NCBI GenBank assembly: GCA_963829835.1
Contig: CAWHKC010000004.1
Location: 2,480,001 to 2,544,000, forward strand
Reading direction: 5' to 3'
Source: Berkiella sp963829835
GTDB taxonomy: Bacteria; Pseudomonadota; Gammaproteobacteria; Berkiellales; Berkiellaceae
DNA: 64,000 nt
The notes below the pieces were generated by a model. That model did not search any database. It was given only the letters and a program-made list of their open reading frames with translations, and was not told the DNA's origin. Shown piece by piece: positions 46,085 to 54,411 of this stretch. The translations under genes were made by a program, and so were the position numbers. Positions within the stretch are counted from its first letter, which is position 1. Every line of letters begins with the position of its first letter.

Positions 46085-46109
46085 ATACTTGACTAATTTG
46101 GTAGGGTAT
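46085..46109 (+). promoter_or_regulatory. IscR type 1-like binding site and iscR promoter
   Basis: The 25 bases agree with the E. coli IscR type 1 consensus (ATASYYGACTRWWWYAGTCRRSTAT in two halves) at 23 of 25 places as I align it: ATACTTGACT at the left and GGTAT at the right. TTGACT (46089-46094) inside it can serve as the -35 box. Fe-S-loaded IscR binding here would repress the operon when clusters are plentiful. Confidence 0.75.
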
Positions 46110-46146
46110 GACAATCTTCGGGCGATTCACGAAGGAATAATGTGTT

Positions 46147-46611
46147 ATGAAACTGACAACTAGAGGCCGATACGCTGTCACAGCCTTGCTTGATCTGGCT
46201 ATTCACCAGCAGGAAGGTCCAATCACTGTTTCAGTGCTCGCCACGCGCCATGGTATCTCACAGGCTTATTTAGAAAGACTGACTGGTATTATGCGAGCCA
46301 AAGGGTTGCTCAAAAGTGTTCGCGGCTCAAGAGGAGGCTATATATTAGCCCGTCCGCCAGAATCCATTACTCTTGCGGATATTATTCAAGCCGTTGATGA
46401 AGGGATTGATACCACGCGCTGTGCTGGTAAAGCCAATTGTCATGAAGGAGCTGTGTGTCTAACCCATCATCTTTGGGATGAACTGAATCATAAAATTTCC
46501 CATTTTTTTCAAGGTATCACTTTACGTTCATTAGCGGATAAACCCCAAGTTGTCGCTATCGCTAAAAGTAAACGCGTACCCTTGCAATTTATTAGGTTTG
46601 AACATGCATAA
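46147..46611 (+). CDS. iscR: Fe-S cluster assembly transcriptional regulator IscR
   Basis: 154-aa Rrf2-family winged-helix repressor. The start MKLTTRGRYAVTALLDLA and recognition region ISQAYLERLTGIMRAKGLLKSVRGSRGGY are typical. The [2Fe-2S] ligands lie in CAGKANCHEGAVC. It is the first gene of the isc operon and probably represses it through the site at 46085-46109. Confidence 0.97.
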   Translation: MKLTTRGRYAVTALLDLAIHQQEGPITVSVLATRHGISQAYLERLTGIMRAKGLLKSVRGSRGGYILARPPESITLADIIQAVDEGIDTTRCAGKANCHEGAVCLTHHLWDELNHKISHFFQGITLRSLADKPQVVAIAKSKRVPLQFIRFEHA

Positions 46612-46852
46612 CATTATATTGCTCTCAGACGATGCGAAATATCAAAAACAATGCACGCAAGCGATGGCGCAACAATTGTTGCATCATGGTTTAGCACGCA
46701 TCACTAAATTTTATCCTTATACTTTGCAATTAAAACAAAAACCCCAAGATCCTAAAGAGCCTTTTGGTGAAGCTGTGTTGCCACGTTCACCCCTTGGCAA
46801 TCCGCCAATGAATGCCAAGCGCATTAAATTATGTTTGGAAGAAGTAGTATGA
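46604..46852 (+). CDS. Small unknown protein between iscR and iscS
   Basis: 82 aa, not recognised. It overlaps the iscR stop by eight bases and its own stop overlaps the iscS start as ATGA, so it is translated within the operon. The sequence is soluble: MHNIILLSDDAKYQKQC, a short helix, a basic YTLQLKQKPQDPKEP and a final helix AKRIKLCLEEVV. Two Cys. The tight overlaps argue that it is real and tied to Fe-S assembly. Standard isc operons lack it. Confidence 0.75.
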   Translation: MHNIILLSDDAKYQKQCTQAMAQQLLHHGLARITKFYPYTLQLKQKPQDPKEPFGEAVLPRSPLGNPPMNAKRIKLCLEEVV

Positions 46853-48060
46853 GACCCGAGCAATTGTATTTTGATTATGCCGCCACAACCCCGATCGATC
46901 CGCGGGTGATTGAAAAAATGGTGATCTGTATGAAAGAGGATTTTGGCAATCCTGCTTCGCGTTCACATAGTTTTGGCTGGCAAGCTGAAGAAATGGTAGA
47001 GACAGCGCGCGCGCAAGTGGCTTCTTTAATTAATGCTGATCCCAGAGAAATTATCTGGACCAGTGGCGCAACAGAATCTGACAATTTGGCCATCAAAGGG
47101 GCAGCGCAATTTTACCAACGCAAAGGTAAACATATTATTACCAGTAAAATCGAACATAAAGCGGTTTTAGATACCTGTCGGCAATTAGAACGAGAAGGTT
47201 TTGAAGTCACTTATCTTGAGCCAGATAACTATGGTTTTATTAGCGTTGAAAAAGTGGAAGCGGCGATTCGTGAAGATACTTGCGTGGTTTCTATTATGCA
47301 TGCCAATAATGAAATTGGAACTATTCAAGATATTGAAGCGATTGGAAAATTAACTCGCCAAAAAGGGATCATTTTTCATGTCGATGCGGCACAAACGGTA
47401 GGTAAAATCCCAATTGATATGCAAGCCAATGAAATTGATTTATTGTCAATTTCTGGCCATAAATTGTATGGACCAAAAGGCATCGGTGCCTTATATGTTC
47501 GCCGCAAGCCAAGAGTGCGCATAACACCACAAATGCATGGTGGTGGCCATGAGCGTGGTATGCGTTCAGGTACTTTGCCCACCCATCAAATTATTGGTTT
47601 TGGTGAAGCTTGTCGTCTTGCGCAAGAAAATTTAGCCGAAGAAGCAAAGCGGATCCGCGCTTTACGAGATAAGCTATGGCAAGGATTGAATGATATTGAA
47701 GAAATTTATCACAATGGTCATCCAGAAAAATGTTTGCCAGGCATTTTAAATCTCAGCATTAATTTTATTGAAGGTGAATCTCTTTTAATGGGATTAAAAA
47801 ATTTAGCGCTTTCTTCAGGTTCAGCGTGCACATCCGCTAGCCTTGAACCTTCTTATGTATTGCGATCACTTGGTTTGAACGATGAGCTTGCTCATAGTAG
47901 TTTGCGTTTTTCCATTGGGCGGTTTACAACCGAAGATGAAATAAATCAGGCTATTCAATCGGTACGTAAAATTATATCGAAACTGCGTGATATGTCTCCT
48001 TTATGGGAAATGTATCAAGAAGGTATCGATCTGAACACAATTGAATGGGCAGCACATTAA
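46849..48060 (+). CDS. iscS: Cysteine desulfurase IscS
   Basis: 403-aa PLP enzyme that takes sulfur from cysteine and passes it to IscU and other acceptors. N-terminus YFDYAATTPIDPRV, PLP-Lys motif SISGHKLYGPKGIGALY, and active-site Cys loop SSGSACTSASLEPSYVL. The ATG at 46849 overlaps the preceding stop; an in-frame upstream start is not needed. Confidence 0.98.
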   Translation: MRPEQLYFDYAATTPIDPRVIEKMVICMKEDFGNPASRSHSFGWQAEEMVETARAQVASLINADPREIIWTSGATESDNLAIKGAAQFYQRKGKHIITSKIEHKAVLDTCRQLEREGFEVTYLEPDNYGFISVEKVEAAIREDTCVVSIMHANNEIGTIQDIEAIGKLTRQKGIIFHVDAAQTVGKIPIDMQANEIDLLSISGHKLYGPKGIGALYVRRKPRVRITPQMHGGGHERGMRSGTLPTHQIIGFGEACRLAQENLAEEAKRIRALRDKLWQGLNDIEEIYHNGHPEKCLPGILNLSINFIEGESLLMGLKNLALSSGSACTSASLEPSYVLRSLGLNDELAHSSLRFSIGRFTTEDEINQAIQSVRKIISKLRDMSPLWEMYQEGIDLNTIEWAAH

Positions 48061-48080
48061 CCGAATAGGGTATATTCACA

Positions 48081-48488
48081 ATGGCTTATAATGAAAAAGT
48101 AATAGATCACTATGAAAATCCCCGCAATGTGGGCAATTTAGATAAAACCAGCCCCAATGTTGGCACCGGCATGGTGGGTGCACCTGCTTGTGGTGATGTG
48201 ATGAAATTGCAGATCGAAGTTGATGAAAAGACAGGCATTATTCAAAAAGCCGTGTTCAAAACATTTGGCTGTGGATCAGCGATTGCCTCAAGTTCGCTGG
48301 CAACTGAATGGCTAAAGGGGCGAACCTTAGAAGAAGCTGATAAAATAAAGAATACGGAGATTGCTGAAGAATTAAAGCTACCTCCAGTGAAAATACACTG
48401 TTCTTTATTGGCAGAAGATGCGATTAAAGCAGCGGTGAGTGATTATCGAGCGAAAAATGAACGAGCTAAAGATGCAGCTACCAACTGA
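48081..48488 (+). CDS. iscU: Fe-S cluster scaffold IscU
   Basis: 135 aa. The three cluster-binding Cys are in GAPACGDVMK, FKTFGCGSAIASSS and KIHCSLLAEDAI, and LPPVK is the HscA-binding motif. It builds [2Fe-2S] clusters with sulfur from IscS. Confidence 0.98.
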   Translation: MAYNEKVIDHYENPRNVGNLDKTSPNVGTGMVGAPACGDVMKLQIEVDEKTGIIQKAVFKTFGCGSAIASSSLATEWLKGRTLEEADKIKNTEIAEELKLPPVKIHCSLLAEDAIKAAVSDYRAKNERAKDAATN

Positions 48489-48858
48489 TTTACCGGCGTC
48501 TGATCCGGGTTTGAAAGTGACTCAAAATGCGCTGTCACATATTCGGCGTTCTGTTGAAAAAGCCCAATCTCCAAAACCTATTGGAGTGAGAGTGGGAGTT
48601 AAAAAAGCGGGATGTTCGGGTTATGAATATGTTTTGGAATATGCTTATCCACAAAGCCAAAAAGATCTCGATTATGCATTTAAAATTGAAGATGTTACTG
48701 TGCTAGTTGATAAGGAAATTTATTTAAAATTTCTAAAAGGTGGCACTGTTATGGATTTTCGCAAAGAGGGCATTAACGAAGGATTACAATTTGATAATCC
48801 AAATGTTGGCCACCAGTGCGGTTGTGGTGAAAGTTTTACATTAACTGATGAGCCATAG
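48457..48858 (+). CDS. iscA: Fe-S cluster assembly protein IscA
   Basis: 133 aa. A-type carrier with Cys at KKAGCSGYEY and the C-terminal QCGCGES. It has a longer N-terminus than E. coli IscA (107 aa). The ATG at 48457 overlaps iscU by 32 bases; an ATG at 48472 is also possible and the choice is not certain. Confidence 0.93.
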   Translation: MNELKMQLPTDLPASDPGLKVTQNALSHIRRSVEKAQSPKPIGVRVGVKKAGCSGYEYVLEYAYPQSQKDLDYAFKIEDVTVLVDKEIYLKFLKGGTVMDFRKEGINEGLQFDNPNVGHQCGCGESFTLTDEP

Positions 48859-48872
48859 GCAGTAGTTCACGC

Positions 48873-49373
48873 ATGTCTTACCTTGCTAATACCGATTATT
48901 TTACCTTATTTGGGTTGCCTCGTGTTTTTTCACAAGATAAGACAAATATTAAATTGCGTTATCATCAGCTACAACAAAAAGCACACCCCGATAATTTCGT
49001 CAGTGCCACGCCTTCAGAAAAACGGGTTGCTGTTGAATATGCCGCCACTATCAATGAAGCATATCGTACTTTAAGTTCACCCTTAAAAAGAGCTATTTAT
49101 CTTCTGAAATTGCATGGGGTAGACGTTCAATCTGAAACCGATACCAGCATGCCAATGGATTTTTTAATGGAACAGATGGAGTTACGTGAACGCTTAGCGA
49201 TGGGCGAAACTATTCAAGTTAAAAAAGAAGTAGATTTAGCATTAAATGCTTGCGAAAGACAAATGAGCGAATGGCTTGATAGTGAAAAGCCAGATTTAAG
49301 CACTGCCCGTGAAGGGGTGCGCAAAATGCAATTTTATGTGCGATTATCTGAAGAAATAGTTGAACGGAAATAG
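48873..49373 (+). CDS. hscB: Fe-S assembly co-chaperone HscB
   Basis: 166 aa. J-domain at the N-terminus with the HPD motif in KAHPDNFVS, followed by the C-terminal three-helix IscU-binding domain (MEQMELRERLA). It delivers IscU to HscA, encoded next, and stimulates its ATPase. Confidence 0.96.
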   Translation: MSYLANTDYFTLFGLPRVFSQDKTNIKLRYHQLQQKAHPDNFVSATPSEKRVAVEYAATINEAYRTLSSPLKRAIYLLKLHGVDVQSETDTSMPMDFLMEQMELRERLAMGETIQVKKEVDLALNACERQMSEWLDSEKPDLSTAREGVRKMQFYVRLSEEIVERK

Positions 49374-49378
49374 AGTTA

Positions 49379-51229
49379 ATGCCATTTTTACAAATTCAAC
49401 AACCCCAACAATCCATGCCAAAGAAAAGTATTGCCGTTGGTATCGACTTGGGAACAACCCATTCGTTAGTTGCCCTTGAGATTGAGGGCAAAATAAAAGT
49501 ATTACCAGACCACAGTGGAGATGTTTTGCTACCTTCGGTGGTACGCTATCTCGCTAATGGGGAAAAAGTGGTTGGCTGTGATGCCAAAGCTTGTTTTGCA
49601 CAAGATCCTCAAAACACGATTACTTCTGTAAAACGTCTTATGGGAAGATGCCCCAAAGATATTCTCGGGCTTGCCAATAAATTACCGTATTGTTTTGTGA
49701 ATGAGAATGCATCCCATTGTGAGCTCAAAACCATTGCTGGTAATGTTGATCCTATCCAAGTGAGTGCACAAATTTTAAAAACGCTTTTAAAGAGAGCGCA
49801 TGATTATGATGACGGTATTACCGAAGCGGTGATTACCGTTCCAGCTTATTTTGATGATGCTCAGCGCCAAGCAACTAAAGACGCTGCAACCTTAGCGGGG
49901 ATAAAGGTGTTAAGGCTACTCAATGAACCAACAGCAGCAGCGATTGCCTATGGTTTAGATAGGGGTGCTAAAGGACATTGTTTAGTGTTTGATTTAGGCG
50001 GTGGTACTTTTGATGTTTCGCTGTTGCAGTTAAGTAATGGTGTTTTTGAAGTTTTAGCAACCGGTGGGGATACTGCTCTTGGTGGTGATGATATTGATCA
50101 TCTCGTAGCCAAATGGATAGCGGAGCAACAAGACAATAAACAGGCTCTCAATTTTGCTGAAGTGATTATCAAAGCAAGGCAAGCAAAAGAGCAATTAAGT
50201 GAAAAAGAATCTGCTGAGATTGTATTAGAAAATGGTTGGCATGGTGAATTAACCTTATTAACATTCAACCAGTTAATAGAACCTTTAGTGGCGCGTACTT
50301 TATCCATTTGTGAACGCGTATTACGTGATGCCAACATTGCAAAAGAAACCATCGATAATGTCGTTTTGGTTGGCGGCATGACCAGAGCTATTGCTATCAG
50401 GGAAAAAGTAGCTAACTATTTTGGACAAACGCCTTTAACGGATATTTGTCCTGATCAAGTGGTGGCGGTTGGCGCAGCTATTCAAGCCAGCATTTTATCT
50501 GGCAATAAAACCTATCATGATATGTTATTGCTAGATGTTATACCGTTATCTTTAGGAGTTGAGATGATGGGTGGCGTCGTTGAAAAAATATTAATGCGTA
50601 ATACGCCCATACCAGCACAGGCCACAGAAACCTTTACCACCTATCAAGATGGTCAAAATGGTCTTTCCTTGCACATTGTGCAAGGGGAACGTGAGATGGC
50701 TAAAGATTGTCGATCGTTGGCACAATTAGATCTCACGGGTTTTCCTTCAATGCCAGCAGGTAAAGCACGCATTGAAGTCTCTTTTCGTATTGATTGCGAT
50801 GGTTTGCTGAGTGTTCAAGCAATAGAATCCTCTGGCGTTAAGAGTGAAATCGTTGTGAAACCAACCTATGGCTTAAGTGAAGAAGCCGTCACTTCTTTAA
50901 TTGAAGATTCGATTGTGAATGCCGATGAAGATGTTATGCAACGTAAGATCCATGAAAAAATAACACAGGCTAATCAATTATTAATCAGTTTAGATAAAGC
51001 ACTGCTGACGGATAGTCATTTATTATCCACTGAAAAACATCAAGCGCTTAAAACTTCTCAAAAAGCGTTAACTTTAGCTATTAAAAGTGCGCAATTAAGT
51101 AATATCAATCAGAGCCTTGAAAGGCTTGAAATCTTAGCGCAAGATTTTGCAGAGCTCAGATTAAATGCCACCTTAGAACAGGTATTTGCGGGCAAAACGA
51201 TGGATGATCTTGAGAAGTGCTTGCCATGA
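49379..51229 (+). CDS. hscA: Fe-S assembly chaperone HscA
   Basis: 616-aa Hsp70 homologue. ATPase motifs GIDLGTTHSLVA, FDLGGGTFDVSLL and VVLVGGMTRAIAIRE, then the substrate-binding domain with LDVIPLSLGVEMMGG. It releases clusters from IscU. Its stop overlaps the fdx start as ATGA. Confidence 0.97.
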   Translation: MPFLQIQQPQQSMPKKSIAVGIDLGTTHSLVALEIEGKIKVLPDHSGDVLLPSVVRYLANGEKVVGCDAKACFAQDPQNTITSVKRLMGRCPKDILGLANKLPYCFVNENASHCELKTIAGNVDPIQVSAQILKTLLKRAHDYDDGITEAVITVPAYFDDAQRQATKDAATLAGIKVLRLLNEPTAAAIAYGLDRGAKGHCLVFDLGGGTFDVSLLQLSNGVFEVLATGGDTALGGDDIDHLVAKWIAEQQDNKQALNFAEVIIKARQAKEQLSEKESAEIVLENGWHGELTLLTFNQLIEPLVARTLSICERVLRDANIAKETIDNVVLVGGMTRAIAIREKVANYFGQTPLTDICPDQVVAVGAAIQASILSGNKTYHDMLLLDVIPLSLGVEMMGGVVEKILMRNTPIPAQATETFTTYQDGQNGLSLHIVQGEREMAKDCRSLAQLDLTGFPSMPAGKARIEVSFRIDCDGLLSVQAIESSGVKSEIVVKPTYGLSEEAVTSLIEDSIVNADEDVMQRKIHEKITQANQLLISLDKALLTDSHLLSTEKHQALKTSQKALTLAIKSAQLSNINQSLERLEILAQDFAELRLNATLEQVFAGKTMDDLEKCLP

Positions 51230-51564
51230 CCAAAGTGACCATATTACCGCATCCTGAGATTTGTCCAGAGGGGATCACCATCGAGGCCGAACCTGGGCAA
51301 ACAATATTAGATGTGGCGCTCAAAAATAATGTTGAGATTGAGCATGCCTGTGAAAAATCCTGTGCTTGTACCACTTGTCATGTCATTGTTCGTCGTGGCT
51401 ATGATTCGTTAGAGCCTCCGATTGAACGTGAAGAAGATTTGCTCGATAGAGCCTGGGGTCTTGAGCCACAATCTCGATTAAGCTGCCAAGCCATTGTGGC
51501 GGATGAAGATTTAACGATTGAAATCCCAAAATACTCGATTAACCAAGTTTCGGAGAAGCGTTAA
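51226..51564 (+). CDS. fdx: [2Fe-2S] ferredoxin of the isc operon
   Basis: 112 aa. Cluster Cys in HACEKSCACTTCHV and LSCQAI, adrenodoxin-type. It supplies electrons for Fe-S assembly. The ATG at 51226 is used, overlapping the hscA stop; MLAM upstream is an artefact of the open frame. Confidence 0.97.
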   Translation: MTKVTILPHPEICPEGITIEAEPGQTILDVALKNNVEIEHACEKSCACTTCHVIVRRGYDSLEPPIEREEDLLDRAWGLEPQSRLSCQAIVADEDLTIEIPKYSINQVSEKR

Positions 51565-51767
51565 TGACTTACCGTTGGACTGATGTGCAAGAAATAGCGC
51601 AAGATTTATTTGAAAAGCACGGCGACGTTGATCCTCAATATGTTCGTTTTACGGATCTGCATCGTTGGGTATGTGAGTTAGAGCAATTTAGCGACGATCC
51701 TAAAAAGAGTAATGAAAAGATTTTAGAGGCCATACAGATGGCTTGGATGACTGAAGCAGCAGAATAA
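51564..51767 (+). CDS. iscX: Fe-S assembly protein IscX
   Basis: 67-aa acidic protein, DVDPQYVRFTDLHRWV typical of the family. It binds IscS and is thought to adjust desulfurase activity. It shares one base with the fdx stop and ends the isc operon. Confidence 0.96.
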   Translation: MTYRWTDVQEIAQDLFEKHGDVDPQYVRFTDLHRWVCELEQFSDDPKKSNEKILEAIQMAWMTEAAE

Positions 51768-51775
51768 TAAGCTTT

Positions 51776-51860
51776 GGAGAGGCTGCCTAGTTACGAACGC
51801 AGCTGCAGGGGTCCCACGGGGGGATGGGTGCAGCGGAGATCGTAACTAGGCAGCCTCTCC
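51776..51860. repeat. Palindromic element with perfect 21-base arms, iscX-ndk gap
   Basis: The arms 51776-51796 and 51840-51860 are exact complements (outer ends GGAGAGGCTGCC and GGCAGCCTCTCC). The centre is GC-rich with a further GCTGCA/TGCAGC pair. The GC content is well above the surroundings. It probably ends the isc transcript, though no T-run follows; it may be an inserted repeat. Confidence 0.9.
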
Positions 51861-51874
51861 TAAAGCGCTTGCTC

Positions 51875-51903
51875 TTCTTAATAGAAACCTACTCAGGTAT
51901 AAT
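51875..51903 (+). promoter_or_regulatory. Candidate ndk promoter
   Basis: TTCTTA (51875-51880) and TATAAT (51898-51903) are 17 bases apart, a plausible sigma-70 promoter 50 bases before the ndk ATG and just after the palindromic element. Confidence 0.6.
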
Positions 51904-51952
51904 AATCACGTTAATTTGTCTTAGTTGGAATAATAACCCCGGAGTTAATCGA

Positions 51953-52384
51953 ATGGCCGTTGAACGTACACTATCTATCGTCAAACCAGATGCAGTTGCT
52001 AAAAATGTGATTGGCGAAATTTTGGCTCGCTTTGAAAAAGCAGGTCTTAAAATTGTTGCTGCAAGAATGATGCAATTATCTAAAGAACAAGCAGAAGGTT
52101 TTTATGAAGTTCATAAAGAACGTCCTTTCTTTAAGGATTTAGTTTCTTTTATGATTTCAGGACCCGTTTTGGTGCAAGTATTAGAAGGCGAGAATGCGAT
52201 TGCAAAGAATCGTGAAGTAATGGGTGCTACCGATCCTAAGAAAGCGGACAAAGGTACCATTCGTGCTGATTTTGCAGCAAGCATTGATGAAAATGCGGTT
52301 CATGGTTCAGATGCCCCAGAAACAGCGGCTAATGAAATCAAATTTTTCTTTAAAGATAATGAAGTATGCAAACGGACCAGATAG
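51953..52384 (+). CDS. ndk: Nucleoside diphosphate kinase
   Basis: 143 aa, the usual length. MAVERTLSIVKPDAV at the start and the active-site His in ENAVHGSDAPETA. It balances NTP and dNTP pools. The ATG at 51953 follows GGAG by eight bases; the open frame extends upstream but those residues do not belong to the family. It overlaps rlmN by 19 bases. Confidence 0.97.
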   Translation: MAVERTLSIVKPDAVAKNVIGEILARFEKAGLKIVAARMMQLSKEQAEGFYEVHKERPFFKDLVSFMISGPVLVQVLEGENAIAKNREVMGATDPKKADKGTIRADFAASIDENAVHGSDAPETAANEIKFFFKDNEVCKRTR

Positions 52385-53517
52385 ACAATCCTAAAATTAA
52401 CCTTTTAGGTTTAGATATGAAAGCACTCACCCAAACCATGATTAATTTGGGTGAGAAGCCTTTTCGTGCGCAACAGATCATGAAATGGATCCATGCTGAA
52501 TCCTCAGATGATTTTTCTCAAATGACAAATTTGAGCAAAGATTTAAGACAAAAGCTGCTTGAGCGTTGTGTGATTAAAGCACCAGAAGTGCTAAGTGAAC
52601 ATGTTGCCAAAGATGGTACCCGAAAATGGCTCTTCAATATTGAAGGCGGTGGTGCCATTGAAACGGTTTATATTCCTGAACCTGCTCGGGCAACTTTGTG
52701 TATCTCTTCCCAAGTAGGTTGTGCCTTAAATTGTAGTTTTTGTCATACCGCGCAGCAGGGTTTTCAACGTAATTTGACATCCGCTGAAGTGATTGGTCAG
52801 CTTTGGTACGTTGTTAAAAAACTCAAAGCCGAAGGTTTATTTAAAGCCATTGATAGACCCGTCACCAATGTGGTTATGATGGGAATGGGTGAGCCTTTAC
52901 TGAATTTTGATAACGTTGTCATGGCGATGAGCATCATGTTGGATGATTTAGCCTATGGCTTATCTAAACGTAGAGTAACCTTAAGCACATCCGGTGTTGT
53001 TCCTGCCATTGATGAATTAAGAAATGCTTGTGATGTGGCCCTCGCCGTTTCTTTACATGCGCCAAATGATGCCTTGCGTACCGAATTAGTTCCTATTAAT
53101 AAAAAATACCCGATTGCAGTGCTGCTGGCGGCTTGTAAACGCTATTTGGGTGATGATAAACGTCGCCGTATCACTATGGAATATGTGATGTTAAAAGGGA
53201 TTAACGATCAACCTGAACATGCTTATGAATTGATTAAAGTGTTAAAAGATGTGCCCTCGAAAGTGAATTTAATTCCTTTTAATCCTTTCTTTGGAACAAA
53301 ATATGAACGGTCGGATGAAAAAACCATTTCGCGCTTTCAGGATATTCTAATGGAAGCAGGACTTGTCACCATGAAGCGTAAAACGCGCGGTGATGATATA
53401 GATGCGGCTTGTGGTCAATTGGCCGGACAAGTCAAAGACAGGACGCAACGTAGTTTAAAATTTAAGCAGAGTTTAGAAAATAAAGAACTCTCAGTGATGG
53501 ATCAAGTAGCAGTTTAG
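52366..53517 (+). CDS. rlmN: Dual-specificity 23S rRNA/tRNA adenine C2-methyltransferase RlmN
   Basis: 383-aa radical-SAM enzyme that methylates A2503 of 23S rRNA and A37 of some tRNAs. The cluster motif CxxxCxxC is in CALNCSFCHTAQQGFQRN; other markers are MGMGEPLLNFDNV and VNLIPFNPF; the catalytic Cys is near the C-terminus in AACGQLAG. It lies between ndk and pilW as in many relatives. Confidence 0.97.
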   Translation: MQTDQIDNPKINLLGLDMKALTQTMINLGEKPFRAQQIMKWIHAESSDDFSQMTNLSKDLRQKLLERCVIKAPEVLSEHVAKDGTRKWLFNIEGGGAIETVYIPEPARATLCISSQVGCALNCSFCHTAQQGFQRNLTSAEVIGQLWYVVKKLKAEGLFKAIDRPVTNVVMMGMGEPLLNFDNVVMAMSIMLDDLAYGLSKRRVTLSTSGVVPAIDELRNACDVALAVSLHAPNDALRTELVPINKKYPIAVLLAACKRYLGDDKRRRITMEYVMLKGINDQPEHAYELIKVLKDVPSKVNLIPFNPFFGTKYERSDEKTISRFQDILMEAGLVTMKRKTRGDDIDAACGQLAGQVKDRTQRSLKFKQSLENKELSVMDQVAV

Positions 53518-53535
53518 AAAAAATAAGGTTGTCAT

Positions 53536-54333
53536 ATGAAAAAAGGGAAATTTTTCATTGTAGGTTTAATCGCGTGCTCATTGATAGCTTGTTCGCAAAA
53601 TGCTAAAAAGCAAAAAAACGCTCAAAATAACGGATCGCTCAATAGCTTATATGCACTTCCCAGTGCCGATAAAGAAAAAGCAGCCAAAATTAATCTTGAG
53701 CTGGGTGTCGGCTATCTCAAGCAAGATCAGATGGCTCGTGCAAAATCTAAATTTAACCGCGCAAAAGAACTCGCTCCCAATTTGCCTGAAGTGCATTACA
53801 CGTATGGGTATTTTCTAGAGCGGGTGGGTGAAAATGATGATGCTGAAAAAGCGTATCAAAAAGCCATTGCTTTAAATACCAAAAACGGCAATGCCCATAA
53901 TATGTATGGTGCATTTTTATGTCGTCGTCATAAGTATAAAGAAGCTGAAAAAGAATTCTTGCGTGCGGTAGATGATCCAAGCTTTAACCAAACTGCAGAA
54001 ACCTATGAAAATGCTGGTCTTTGTGTGCTCCAGATCCCTGAAGTGGCCAAAGCTACAGACTATTTTGAAAAAGCCTTACGTTATGATGCGAATCGTTCAG
54101 ATTCTATGCTTGAATTGGCTATCATTAAATTACAAATGAACAAGCATAGCGAATCCAAAGAATATTATTCAAGATATAATAGATTAGCTAAGCCTAATGC
54201 ACGTTCATTATTGTTAGGATTAGAATTAGCGAAACATTTTGGTGATAAGAATTTAGAACAGAGTAATAAGATTCTGTTAAATGCACAATATCCTAATGCG
54301 AAGTTAGCGGATCTCTATACGCGTAAAAGTTGA
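53536..54333 (+). CDS. pilW: Type IV pilus assembly lipoprotein PilW/PilF
   Basis: 265 aa. Lipoprotein signal ending LIACSQ, then about six TPR units (LELGVGYLKQDQMARAKSKF, PEVHYTYGYFLERVGENDDAE, AHNMYGAFLCRRHKYKEAE). It helps the secretin ring form in the outer membrane in pilus-bearing bacteria. No other pilus gene lies here, which is normal for this locus. The usual next genes rodZ and ispG are missing. Confidence 0.9.
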   Translation: MKKGKFFIVGLIACSLIACSQNAKKQKNAQNNGSLNSLYALPSADKEKAAKINLELGVGYLKQDQMARAKSKFNRAKELAPNLPEVHYTYGYFLERVGENDDAEKAYQKAIALNTKNGNAHNMYGAFLCRRHKYKEAEKEFLRAVDDPSFNQTAETYENAGLCVLQIPEVAKATDYFEKALRYDANRSDSMLELAIIKLQMNKHSESKEYYSRYNRLAKPNARSLLLGLELAKHFGDKNLEQSNKILLNAQYPNAKLADLYTRKS

Positions 54334-54353
54334 TTTTGACTTCTTTTTTGATG

Positions 54354-54389
54354 TAGGGTGGGCACGCTAAAAGCTTTGCCCACCCTACG
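54354..54389. repeat. Palindromic REP-like element, GTAGGGTGGGC family, short copy 3
   Basis: A shortened version with GTAGGGTGGGC at 54354 and GCCCACCCTAC ending at 54389; the inner region is collapsed to about 14 bases. It lies between two convergent gene ends and may end both transcripts. Confidence 0.85.
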
Positions 54390-54411
54390 AAGATCTATTT
54401 CGTTTCCATCC

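Noticed and set aside
51824..51952. N-terminal extension of ndk
   Set aside because: The 43 extra residues come from the palindromic element and promoter region; the family start and ribosome site are at 51953.
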